A DNA stretch of 64,000 nt from Chimonanthus salicifolius. Lineage: Eukaryota; Streptophyta; Magnoliopsida; Laurales; Calycanthaceae. Shown here piece after piece: positions 1-13,500 of this stretch (the first letter of the stretch is position 1; each line of letters begins with the position of its first letter). The stretch is from positions 27,014,869 to 27,078,868 of the forward strand of contig CM023533.1 in assembly GCA_013350335.1 (NCBI GenBank), read 5' to 3'. Position numbers and translations under genes: made by a program. Under the pieces are notes generated by a model. That model was not told the DNA's origin, did no database searches, and saw nothing but the letters and a program-made list of their open reading frames with translations.

Positions 1-1578
1 GTTTTCATCATTCTCATCAGGTTAAAATTAAGAGTAATGAACATAGAAGAGTAATATGGTAAGATGAGAGTCTCATATGGACTCCATAGCATATTACACA
101 TGGTCTAAAACTCTAAATTATTTGCTAGAAGGATACATAATTTTCAAAAAGAAATTGATCTTTAGTTAGTATTTTTGTTCAAGAATTAGGGGCTTAGAGT
201 TACGGAAAAACATAAGTGACTTTCTGAAATAAATTAAAAAATAGAGGCGTTTTTAAAAACTCATACAAGAAATTATTAAAAAAAATACAATTGTTTGACA
301 ATTGTAGGAAAATACTAACAAATTAAATTCAGCAATTCATTAATTGTTGAAAACTCTATTAAAGAGAAGTATTGGTGTTAAATAAAAAATGTCAAATTTA
401 ATATAAAATATTTCAAAAGATTTATTTGGAAAACATATATTTTTTATTAAATAATAAATTTCAACGTAAACAATTTCATGGCAATGATGCAGGCTAACAG
501 ATTTATTAACTACCCTTGCACCCTTTGATTATGTAAAATAACAAGTTACTTTATTAAAAGGGAAAATACTTGCCACAGACCACCCATACATTGTAAACAC
601 ACTTTACTAACAAGGTGGCATCTACATCATCATTATTTAACAATATTTAATTTATTTTTTTTTCACAGAGACAATTACAAGTTTGCTCCAGATCTCTTTA
701 ATTATTAATGTCACTTATCTAATCACTCAACCCAAACCTTTTCTATTCATTAAACAGGGACCATGTAATTCTTTTTATTTTATTTTTTCAAACATAAAAA
801 TCCATTCCTTTTAACTAGACTTAGCAATATATTTGATCAACTAGAGTTTAAATTGAATATGGTTAATCCATTTATCTCACTCTTAGTCCAAATACTGCCT
901 GTTTATTAAACAAGGACCATCTGGTATTTTTATTTCCATTTTTTCCAAATTAAAAATTTATATGTTCCTGCTAGACTTGCAAATTTGAAATATATTATGT
1001 TTATTCATATTGAAGTTGAGTCGAGTCAATCAACATTCTCCTTTACCAAAATAAGGTTCAATTTGTCTGAATATTTTTGAACTTAAAATTTCATCATACT
1101 TAGATTTGGCAATGGATCAGGTCTGTTCAGATTTTAATCGAGTCTAGTCAACTCACTTATTTAACTTCTTAATTTAAATCTTTCTTGTTTATTAAAGATA
1201 TGGTGTTTTTTATTATTTCTTTTTTTAACTCAGAAACTCATCTTTTCTAGCTAGATCTGGGAAAAAAAAAAAATTAGGTTACCTTTGATTCTAATTGAGT
1301 CTAGTTAATCTCAATAAACTTGGACCAAATCCCTTTAACCATGTATTAAATGGATGAAGCCATTAATTGATCCACAATTCCATATTTATCCATTTAAACT
1401 TTTTAAGAAAAAAAAAAAACAGTGCCATTTTTATTTCAATGCGCAAAATATTTAAAAAGCCTTTACACATAAGGAACTGGCTTTGTTAAAAGATCTTTAG
1501 TACATACAACAGTCTGCGGCTCCAATCTGACTGAACCCAGACATTACTTGGTTTTGGATTTCAGTAGCTCAGGAAGTG
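1..1578. other. AT-rich intergenic DNA with degenerate repeats
   Basis: This is the sequence 3' of the HAT1-like gene. I see no coding sequence. Roughly 740-1400 contains several diverged copies of a unit that includes 'tgtttattaaacaaggacca', T-rich stretches and 'ctagacttgcaaattt'-like ends. They look like remnants of one dispersed repeat family; similar words recur near 28970 and 29180. Confidence 0.6.
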
Positions 1579-4500
1579 TCATACTCTTTCAGGAGACCTG
1601 CAATGCATCAAAACCTTTTGAGCAACATTCTTAATCTCTTCCATCTGATCATCAACTAACCGATTCAGTTGCTCTTCCTGACTCTTGCAGTCCTCACCAA
1701 CCTCATCATCCAAATTGTAATCCTTTCCTGTGGCTCGCAAGTGGAACATGACAAACGTCATTTCATGATCATAATCATTTGGGACTTCGACTATGTGTTT
1801 CCCAGCAGACCCAACATCTTTCCCCAAGACATCGGCCTCCATTCGATGTAAAACACAAGCCCTGTAGTTCTCCATACACTGACGGTCATTAGGGTCAAGG
1901 TTCACATATATTAAAACCTCCCAACACTTGAGAAACTGTTTTCTGTTTATCTTCAAGCATTGCCTGACTTCCTCAACCACATTTGCTGGTGGGTTGGAGC
2001 AGAATCTGGATTTTCTCTTTGAGAGGTTCCCCAGTTTTAGTTGACATGCAGTTGAGGTAATTGCCGGCAGGATAGAGTCAAAAGTTTGCAGGCGAAATGT
2101 GTCGAAACATGTACGCACATGTTGGAGGTAATCAGATGGATCTTCAATTGTCACATCATAAATGTTTTCAGATATTGCAACAGAGTAAAGAGCTTCAAGA
2201 AGGCGACAGCCATGACCTTGGCCCTGGTAACAAGGTAACACCAATATCTGACACAAGAAAAAGAGAGATGAAGTGCCAAGGCAGAGTATCACTTTCTCAA
2301 GTGAAGTATCCTCAAAGAAGCTAAGCAGAAATTTAGTATCTTATCAGACCATAAACGTTTAAAATTTTCTCCATGGCTTTACCTTACAAGCGTATTAAAC
2401 AGATCGTTTGAATAATGGAGACATGTATGAATAGAAATGATTGGATACTGCAGTTCAAACCATCACAATGGTTTGGGAGCCAGTTAAGGGGCCATGTGGC
2501 CACCTCCTCATAAGTTAGGACTGTTCATTCCCCCTGCCCTTTTCTTTTCTAACTCTTCATGATCTTCTATTGGATTCAGGCACATGGTTGGATTGATTAT
2601 CTGTTAAACCATGATTTTTTTAATCAGCAATTGACTTGAACCCAACCTTTATGACTGCAACGATGAATAGCTGGCAACTACGCTATAGATTCTTTCCTTT
2701 TTTTTGAGCTAGAGGCAATAAATATACATATATATTAAAGAATAAAAGAACAAGGAAAACGAATATATGCCCCGTATATACTAGAGCTCAAAGAAAAGAA
2801 AAAACATGAACAAATAACAAAGATTCTCCAAATACAAAACAGAACCTAGACCCCATACACCCAATTACAAACACCTCACAAATGCCTCACGTCTCTCTCA
2901 ACAACAACTTTCACAACAACTTTGGTCAAAAAGTCCGCAACATTATCAACTGGTCTCCTAACTTGTCTAAAATGAACTACTCTCTCTTTGCACACCTTCC
3001 TAATGTCCAAAACTACATGAACCAATCTCCAAGAGGGTCTTTTCCTACCACTAACCCAAGCTAAAGCATTCTAAGAGGTCCCCTTCAAAGATCAAGTTGC
3101 CCAAGCCAAATTTTCACCATGGTTAAAGGGCCTTCATAATACCTAAAAGATTTTAGCCTCATTTGACTCCTTAATCCCCACTAACTCTAAGAAGAATAAG
3201 ATAATTTCCACTCCAACGTAATGAACTACCCCACCAATGCTAGTTGGCCTTGGTTTATTGCTAGCCGCATCATCTACATTAAACTTGAAACAAAAACTGA
3301 TGTGGTTTCACCCATTCCTCGTAACTATATTATAAGTTATTCTCCTGTTAAATTATTACAGTTAAATCTAAGAATGCCCTCACACATGACTAATCCAAAG
3401 GTGTGGACCCAGCTGTAAGGAATCCAACAGCAAATCATGGCTAATTTTAGGGCTGAAACTCGGGCAGGGTCGGGTCGGGTTTTGATAAACCCAACTCAAC
3501 CCATATAAAAATGACTGAGCCCAACTCGACCCGAATTGATAACCCGAATTTCACAACCCAACCCGACCCGACTTATAGCCCTGACCCAATTTAGCCCATT
3601 CTTTTTTAAAAAAAAAAAAGTTAAAAATAAAATACCTAGAGGAAAAGGGGAAAGGAGTATGGCTGCCAGAGAGGATTGAAAGAGTGAAGGAAAGAGGCTG
3701 TTGTTTCTTGTTAAAAAATGAAAATGAAAATCATTTACATTCAGTCCAAAATAATCTCATCATTTCTTTTCTTCCTCATCATAACACAAGCCATTGCACT
3801 CAAAGGAAGAGAGGGCTACGAAATAGCAACTGCTTGCAAGCCTTCCTCCCTCAACAGAGAGAACTAGAGGACTCTCAGTGCTCTCTCTCGCTCAGACTCT
3901 AGCTATGGCCGTCGCCGTTCCAGTTCCCTTCTCACTCTCAACTCCCGCTTTTCACTCAACGAATGAAAAGATTTGGGATTTAGGGCATCACATACTTTAT
4001 ATATTAAGTTATTTAAGTAGGCCTGGTCAGGTCAGTTTTTAAAAGCTTAGCCCAACCCGACCTGAATTTGATGCGGGCTTTTTTTTCTTTGACCCGACCT
4101 GATCCGAAATGTGAAAATACAACCCAACCCATCAAATTTTCAGGTCGGTTCATGCGGTTCGGGCTAAAACCTGACCCAAGTTTCAGCCCTAGCTAATTTA
4201 TGTGGAGGATGATGGATGGACATTTGCGTTTAAAAAAGGTGGGCCTTACAGCTGATGTCCGAACTATAGTGACCCAGTTGGCAGTATTTGATGATTTCCC
4301 ATGCAAAAATTTGTAGAAAAAATATTTAAAAAAAAAAAGGTTGTTCTGCTAGTGTCCCGTAGAGGGGCCCACATAGGTAGTTGAAAGTTGAAACACCTTG
4401 TAAGGTTATGAACTACATGATCCATGACCAGAAACTGTGTGATATATTAAATAGGATGACTAATATTGTCTCTGTTCCAGAAGGTAGTGCAAACCTGGCC

Positions 4501-7500
4501 TAGACGTAAACGTGAACTTTCAGGGTAGTGGTAAAAGTGGTAGATAGTTGTAAAACCAAGTAACTGAAAAGTAATATTCCCAGCCTGATCGGCTTTCCTC
4601 TCAACAGCAAAATGTATATCCCATCTTGGGTCAGTTACATCTATTGGAGTACCACCTGAACCAAAATATGCTATCCATTAGAAACTAGACTCCCTTACTT
4701 TGGGTTAGGCATAATTCATACAAAATAACCAACAAAGGATTACCTTCTATAAAAAGATGTACAAATGGTACCAGGCGATCATATAGCTGTCCAACAGGAG
4801 TGCAGCTTAGATTCATGCGAATTATCTGGTGCTGTTGCAGCAAAAGTATCATGCTTAGCAGTCTCATTGAGAGACATCATTCATATGATCTAAATAAGAA
4901 ATGGATCAAACATCTTGATGCTAAAATATGAAGAGAACAAGTTCTTGTTTTAAATAGTAAATGATTTCATTAATTAAATGAAGAAACTTGGTTATGGTGA
5001 CCACCCCTTTTTGGCCCACAACTGGTGGGGCCCCACTCGTCAGTGGGGGGGATAAGGAAAGTCTTGGATCGGAAAAAGGGGTCGACTAACTTTTGGCCTA
5101 GATCATCAAATCCTAGCCCTTGATTTATTGGGTCCAAAAATTTAAGGCACTTTAGCGGTCCAAAAATTTAAGGCACTTTAGCGGGCCACATTTTCTAGAG
5201 TTTCAAGATCCAATGTAGGGCAAAGAGGGAAAAAGAGAGAAGGTTTGGGTGGGTGTGGTGGGGTGGGGAGGGTGTGTTTCCTTCTATTTATTTCTTGTTT
5301 CCCCAAGTCCATTTTCATGATCCAATTAGAACATGACATACAACCAACCCACTGGGGAATTGGGTAAAACCAAAAGATTTTCTTCAAAAGTTTTTTTAAA
5401 TTCTATTTTATTTTTTACTATTTCATGAAGGATTTGACACCATGTCTATTAAGTTTTTGCTTTAAAAGGATACATATTTTTGTGGTAGCATTACTAGGGG
5501 GAAGGGAAGGTGGCAGAACAAAGAGTGGATGATTGAGAGAGAAGTTATGATGAAGACATCATGGGACGCCAGTAAAGAAAGATGCATCAGAAGCTAGACT
5601 TTTCCTCAACAGGTTGAATGATAATTTTGTGCCTATTTCTAATATATTCAACCATGGATAGGGATAGATCCATCTATGAATAGCTCAGATTATATATTGA
5701 TCAAACATGGGATTTGAATATTTGGCTCGATCCACCTGTTTATATCATCTGAGTCATTCATTTATGGATTGGCCTGATCAGACTATTTATCCAGCGTCAT
5801 CCAGGCATTTGTTTTTCTTATCTTTCATTAGTGTACATATTGTTCTAGTTTATATATATAGTTGTAAGATTGTTATGAACTTGTATTTGTTTTTATTGCT
5901 TTAGATTGTCCACATGTGTACCTTAAGCCACATTTGTCTAGGGTTTTAAGATAGTGTCATTTTTTTATAAATAGTTGTAAAAGACACTTTTGATGAATGA
6001 CGAATGAATGAATGAACAAATTCAAGCTTTTTCCCATCTAACATATCTGGTGTAACTCATTTTGCCTCCTTGGTATGAGATGAAGGAACCTTGTGTAACT
6101 CAAGCTACAAATCCTCCTCTTTCTTCTTCTTCTCTATCTCTTTTTCTCCCCTTCCCTTTTCCCCTCTTTTTCCCTCTTTCTATAGCTTATTTTTGTCCAT
6201 TTTCATCCAAATCCTAGCCCTAACCAAACAAGGACCCAACCCAATAGTCCATACGACCATACGAACATGCCCATTTTGCCCTTTTTCGCATCCCAACCTC
6301 TAGATCCCTATCTTAGACTCGTAGATATAACCCTAACCGATTGTTTCACCTAAATGGGACCTAGTTTTGCCCAAGAATTGAAAAAAAAAAAAAAACAAAC
6401 CTTAAGTGGCCCCAAAACCCTATTTTATCCCTCGGGTGACTGTTTTTTAATCAAGAAGACCTAAGACAAGGTTTTGTATGATTTAATTAGTCTTTTGAGG
6501 ATTTTGCATTGAAGGCCAGCAATACAACCTTGAGAGCTTTAAGTGTACGTGTCATTCTTCTTTTTGAATCTCTTTGGTTATTGCGTGTGTGAATTTCCCT
6601 TAGCTTTTGTTTTATTCTTTGTTTAATATTAATTTCTCTCTCTAACAACTTATGTGATTCATGGATATAGATTGCATGACATTTTAGGATTCACCATACA
6701 CATTTTGCATTCCAATATTTTGACTTGTCCAGCGTCAGATGTGTATCAGATCTTATCTTGGATCAAATTTGGTATCAGAGCTTGTCCTGTAGCAGATTTG
6801 ATAACAGAGCTTGTCCTGCAACAGATTTGGTAACAGAGCTTGTCATGCGTCATATTTGGCCTCAGAGTTTGTTCTGCGCCAGGTTAGTGCTAAATGAGAT
6901 TTTCAGGTTTTGGGTACCAAGGCATGTGTAGTCTAATCTCTGCATTTTTTTAATTCTTATTTCACAGAACTGGGAGCATTTAGCAACCAGTTAGAAACCC
7001 AACCATGAAATGGAATTGGACATGTGAGATTCCCGTGATAGGGTATTTCCCTCCAATCCTATGTACAGGGGATCATCTACATTTAAAATGTGCATATGCT
7101 TGGCTGCATTGATCCCATGGAAAATATTAATATCTACAAGTGCTCTATAGCATTTAGCATGACATAACACAGCCAACTGGACAATATTTCAGACCAAATT
7201 TCATAAACTGACTAATTTTTTGACAGAACCCAATTCCTGCGACACCCTGTGGCATCAGGAAATCGTGAATGCAAGTGAAAACAGCATAATTGAAAATATG
7301 AAGAGCACCTCCATGGTAAAAGCCACTGCTTCCAAATGGTTATCAGATGCACTGTCATGCCCCTTGGGGGCCTCACTGTATATGATCTCTCCATTTGAAA
7401 CGATATTTCTGAGAATAGCAAACCACAACAAGAATAGAACACAAAATTAAAAATAAAATGAAATAACTGAAACAAACATCAGGCACTATAGTGCTAAAGA

Positions 7501-10500
7501 AAATACACGGATAACAAACGAAATCTGAACTTGACATGCATAAACATTATGGATATTGACTCCTATGGTCGACCTATTCATAAAGGTGTACTACCCATGC
7601 AAATAAGATGTAAGCCCTTGACCAGACAGGAACTGGTCATGGATGCTTGCCAGCCAGCCCAGACTACTAGTAGGGAGTTCATCTCAGGTGGAGCATAATG
7701 GCATGTTGAATGTGGATCATTTGTCAGTTCTCTTAGCCACCATTGTTCCCATACATAATGCAGTTCACTTCATGAGTAATTATTCTGAGATTCAGACCGA
7801 GGGAAACTCATGGAAGACCCCACCATACAAAAGTCCCATAAATTATCAAGTGTTCCTAATTGGCTTGCGAAGACGCATGGAGAGTAGAGACATATTACTG
7901 AATTGATTGAACCAGAGACCATACCTGACAAAATGGCTTTCTGTAGAAAAACTTTGTAGGAACTCATCTTTTTTCTCAACCAGTGAGTCACCGCAAATAT
8001 TCTGAGAAAGAGCAATGGTTCACAAACCAGAAGAGAATAATCATGAAACATGAAACCTTAAAATAAGTGACAATTACCTGAAGAATAGGATAAAGATCTG
8101 TGATCCCTTTTGATCCCTTACAACAGCCAACAATAGTTAGTTTTAGCATGCTGCCACAAGACAAGGCTGCACAATTCAAAACATAAGCCCTAGCTAATAA
8201 TCATTTCACTTCAGACAATGCAAAAGGATGCTGCCAAAGCAGTAATCGTGATGACAACAATGATGATGACAAGAAATATATATTTTGAAAAGAATATTAA
8301 TTTATTATTGCTATCACATCATCACTGCCGCTGCCACCGTCATCATCTTATAGAATCCCTAAGGACCATAACAGTATGAAATGACATCTGTAAATATGAT
8401 ACTTACTTTGAATGTGCTCTGGAATGTCACATCAGCATATGCGTGCAATGACACACAACTCAACCAAATGTTGATCTGCGGTAAACGAAGTTGATTTATG
8501 AAATCAATCTTTCTTTGGGGAGGAGAAAACACAACTCTGCTTTGAATGAAAAAGAAAGAGAAGATTTACAAATTGAAATTTTCATTTGTTTACTTGGGGA
8601 ATATGATGTCTTCCTCTGAATGAGAAGAATGCAATAGTCTCAAAAAGTGCCAACTCATAGAACCATCGTGTTGTTTTTTCCATATTTTATCCAACAATAG
8701 AGATAAAATCGTCAAATGTAAAATTATTATGATGTAAGCTATGTTTTTTGTTTTTTTTTTTGAAAAGTATATAATGTAAGCTATGTTAGTGCCACTAAAC
8801 AAAAAGCAAGAAAGTAAGTACTGGCATGGATCTTCTCTTCCTTCCTTTCTCTGTTCTTTTTACTTTCCTTTTCTTTTTCTTTCCTTAATTCTGGGAGGTA
8901 GTACTACGGATCTTCAATCTTGTCTATGGACAATAATATGAAAAATCAGGAATTGACATCATGAGCATAGTTAGCCATTCAGTTAGCCATTCAGTGTACA
9001 ACAAACGTATAGGATGGGATAACAACAAAGTTTAGGGACAGGCGTCCAAGCATGATGCAACTTCCCTGGAAAAAGTACAGGATCAAAATTCAGCAGACAC
9101 AAAAAGGCATAATTCAAGAAAACCTAATAGTAAATGTATACCCAAGGATATCATTCAAAAAAAAATGTAAATCCAAGGACACATAATAAAATTTCCAATT
9201 TAATGCTCCAATATCTCACAAAATATACCTTACTATGAAGTTCATAATTTTGTTTCGCAATTTTCTCTTCATATTTTTTTACAAATTAGTATGATTTCCC
9301 TAAGTAGTTTTCTACTCTGTGTTTCTTTGATGAGCTTATCATTTGGGTATTGATCTCTTAGTCAGTTGATGAATACCTTTTTTTATTTATGAAAGATAAT
9401 GAATACCTTGTTTTCCCTGCTTTTTCACTCCTCTCTCATGACCATATTGGTTTGTTTCTGCTTCTCTCTACTTCTTTACCTCATGTTAAATAAAGGTAAC
9501 CTACCTTTGGGGGGTTATTAATGGGGTTATTCCTCTAAGTTATACCCAACTGACATTTTCTACTTCGTTACTACTGATGCAACTTGAATATCCTCTCAAA
9601 GAAACTATCAAGGAGAAAAGGATATCTCATTTTTTTAATCTCATCCCTTTCTTCTTGTATTGACCTTTTGTTTGAGGGCACATTTGAATGACTACCTAAT
9701 TAATCAAATGTTAGATCTTAGTGTAACTAAAGAAGGGCTAGTTTTTGCCACAATTATGATGGCACACATTTTCAAAATTTAATCTGGAAAAGGTTTTTTC
9801 TACCTCAATTAGAAGTAGTAGCAGAACAAACAGTTCCATTTTTCCCAATATTCAAGAATATGATGAAAGAGTGTCTCTATCCATCATCAGTGTGACCTTT
9901 ACATGAAGGTTGCTGTGATTTGAGAACTTGTGACTCGGTAAGGACTTACACAGATTTTATCTTTCAAAAACAAAATTGAAGTGTCTGACACAGACACGTT
10001 GCCTACAATGAAGTGTCCGTGCAACATAGAGAGAGGGCAAGTGAGCATGAGCACAAAGAGGAGGAATAGTTCCAGTTTCCAACAGGTTAAAAAGGAAAGG
10101 TAAAGTCACACAGTTAGCGATGAGAAATGGGAAAAGATGCAATAGTTGTATATGAATGAGAAAATTGTTTAACCCGTGAAGGTTGGCTTGACGGTTTAGA
10201 CTCCAATAAACTGTGGGAGGTTCTAGGTTCAAGTTGTAACACCCCGAAATTTTAGAAATTATTAAAATTGAATTTGTATTAATTATTGAGATTAATGTGA
10301 ATTAATCAATTAATTAAGAGAGATGTGGTGAATTTAATGAATAAATTAAGAGGATTTAAATTATGAAATTAATTTAATTGGAATCGGTGATGTGGCGTCA
10401 TGCCACATGGGCGATGACATGTCACGCCACGTAGCATGGACTCAGATGGCATACACTAATGACTTAAGGGTAAAAAGGGAAATGGGAAAAGACACCACTG

Positions 10501-13500
10501 TGTTTGTCTAAGTCACACACGGCAGAAACTTATCCCACTTTCCACAATCTCCTGCGCACAGCAATAAGTAAGTTCCACATCGTGCGCATGGCACTTCCTT
10601 ACTCCATGCGCACGGTACTTCTTATTTTGTCCCTCACACGGCAGTTCTTCCTTTCACTATTCCATTCACACAGGAGTGGCCCATTTTCCATCTTTCCCAC
10701 TGAGAAACCCATCTCCCCACTATGAAAGCTAAGAAGGAAAAGCGGGAAGGAATCAAGAGGAAGGAAAGAGGAAGAGGATTACAGAAAGCGTCGTTTAAGG
10801 TTGGTTCAATTTTTAAAGTTAATATTTAGATTTAAATTAGAGTCTATGGTGATGTAATACCCCGCCCCAAAAGTCCCACATTGCTAGTTGCATTGGAAAT
10901 TCCCTAGTATATAAGTGGTAGCATTTCCTCCTTCTAGCACAAGGCCTCTTAGGCGAGAATGAGCATGTATGGGCCATGTGCTAGGAACAAAATCTTGAGG
11001 GTTGTCGGGTATGGAGCAAGGCGCTACCCGATGGCCCAAAGAGGACAATATTGTGCTGCTGTGTACTCTGATACTCGGACAAGGCCTTTTAGAAGCAACA
11101 GTGGGTTGGCTCGCTAACGTAAAGCCGTGCGGGTCTGTGTGGAAATCCAAAGCGGACAATATTATGCTAGAGGGACAGGTCGTTACACGTGATTTAGAAT
11201 TAACCCTAGACGAATTTGGATTAATGGAATGAAAATAGGACTGATTCGGGAATTCTCAGGTATTCTCCTCAATTTAGGAATCGGGTTCAAATCCGTGAAA
11301 TTATATGTTAAATTGTGAGTATTAACCTCCTAAAATGTGATAAATCACATGTGGAATCAATCTAAGAGGTTAGGCTTAGAAATCAAGGCCAATGACCCAC
11401 TCTTTATTGATTTTCGAGTTTAAGAAACTCGGCCCGCACTGTATTTTCTACAGTTTCTACAACTGTGTGAATGAGGAAGATAGGTCTCAGAAGGTTCGAA
11501 AAGAAGCTCGGACGATCCTAAGATTCGGACGGTTTGAGGTGATTATTTTTAGAGCTGAAGCTTGGGACGATCCGAAGCTGGCCTGGGGACATTCCGAAGC
11601 TTGGGACAATCCGAAGTTGGTCTGAGGACGTTATGAAGCTTCGGACGATCCGAAGCTGGTCTGGAGACGTTCCGAAGCTTGGGACGATCCGAAGCTAGTC
11701 TGGGGACGTTCTAAAACTTGGGACGATCCAAAGCTGGTATGAAGGATGTTCCAAAGCTTGGGATAATCCAAAGCTGGTCTGGGGACGTTCCGAAGCTTGA
11801 GCCGATCCGAAGCTGGCCTAGGGACGTTCCAAAACTTGGGACGATTCGAAGCTGGCCTGGGGACGTTCTGAGGTGACAGTAGCCAGACTCTCTTATTTTC
11901 TAAACACTGTGAATTCAATTATTTATAAAGAGCACTTAGATTTATTACTAGATGTAGTTCGTAAACCTCAGTGAAGGTTTCTTAAACAAGGCCTGTGGGG
12001 ATGGAAATATTGTTAAGACCCCAAACTTGTAAGATTTTATTATGAATTCTTGTGACAACAGATAGACCCATGGATTCTTATAAGACCTTTACATGTGTAA
12101 TAACTAGGAGATAAAACATGAGATTAAGAGTCTAAAGGCATTGAATTAAATTAAGAATAATGATATCATGTGTTCTTATATGACATGTATGGATAATGAA
12201 CGAAGGACCGAAAGCAAATCCAGTAGCACCGAACTAGTTTGTGGATTGCCTTCATTCGCTGATCGGCTAGGATCAAGTAGGTTTTCCTACTTTCTTGAAG
12301 TATCACATGAATATATAGAATAATATTATATATGTTGAATTATTATTCGATCAAATGCATGATTTATATAATTTTATCGATGCATAGTTATGAAGAGCAT
12401 GCATCTTATGTGGGATGGGGATAGTTGAGTCAAAGGTTAGAAGATGTTAAACTCTAACCTGGAATATTCAAAATAAATAACTATTCTGTATGACCACATC
12501 CATGGGTTACAAATTATGGCAATATTTAATTGGGCAGCAAGCTCTAGGGTCATTAGAAGTCCTGAAACCTGTACAGGAGTATGGGTGTGTAACACTCCCC
12601 CAGTAGTTCTGGTTAAATACTAATATTGGGTAGTAGCTCCCAGCTGGTGCCCCAGGAAAACTACGGACATAATGGCCAATGATTATAACTGTTTGAATGG
12701 AGAATATGATAGAGAGAAATGCATGAGCATAAGAGGGGGTTTGCATTAATTCATGTACCATGGCATTTGCATCATATTGATTTAATGAGTTATTGAAAGT
12801 ATTATGATTATGATTTATGAAATGATTATGAATTTGTTTCAAATGCTTTACAAGTATGAGATATGAACTGGTTTTGAAATATGGGGATGGGGATAATTTC
12901 AATTGAATTATTTGAAGAACTTGTATATGTATTTCCCCCAATTGTATATATATCATGTTGATACCCATTTCGATGGGAATTCCTATTGGGCGTTGACTAA
13001 GCTCACAATACTCTTTTCTTTTAGAAACTAATACAGGAAGGGAGAAAGGTGATGAGGCTGAACCGAGCAACAGCCAGGCGTAGACGAGGATGGAGACTAA
13101 GACAGAGTATTGCGTAGAGTCTTGTCATCTTAAATCATTAGAGAATAAAACATTACGTAGGGTTGAGTTATTTGAGAATTTTGAGTTATTGTTAAACCTT
13201 TTATTTGAGAAATAAATTCTATGGGATAACTATTGCCTTGCTTTGAATTAAAGATGGTTGTATCTTGTTTGTCAAAAGAATGTACATAATTCCGCAGAAT
13301 TTTAAGTTAGTGTGTTGCCAAGTATACGTGGACTTTATCCATGTGCATGCACTAGTTGGGCCAGTAAAGGGTCGAATCTTCGGATTTGGGCTTGACTCGC
13401 ATCGTGGCACTTTCCCCTCTCGTCCCGTTACTAAATAATATCAATTAATTACTCTGATAATTAGGGAGAGAGGGAGGGGCGCTACACAAGTCCTTACCAT

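Larger units (their letters stand above)
10235..13486 (+). mobile_element. Solo LTR (3.25 kb) with 5-bp TSD, inserted in a SINE
   Basis: It starts TGTAACACCCCG and ends GGGGCGCTACA, giving TGTA...TACA termini. It is flanked by the perfect 5-bp direct repeat caagt (10230-10234 and 13487-13491). There is no internal gag-pol and no second LTR copy, so a solo LTR of a large-LTR retrotransposon (Ty3-type by general appearance) is the simplest reading. It contains a nested 335-bp element and a 39-bp minisatellite. ORFs inside it, including a 187-codon one at 12507-13070 minus, resemble no protein I know. Confidence 0.8.

Noticed and set aside
6737..6880. Regularly spaced repeats considered as a CRISPR-like array
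   Set aside because: Units are contiguous with no unique spacers, and the genome is a plant's.
10208..10234. B-box-like word ggttcaagt considered as a tRNA gene
   Set aside because: No cloverleaf can be drawn, and the 17-bp flanking repeats and A-tail show a SINE.
12507..13070. 187-codon minus-strand open frame
   Set aside because: It lies within the solo LTR, has no recognisable domain and is on the strand opposite to the LTR's usual orientation.
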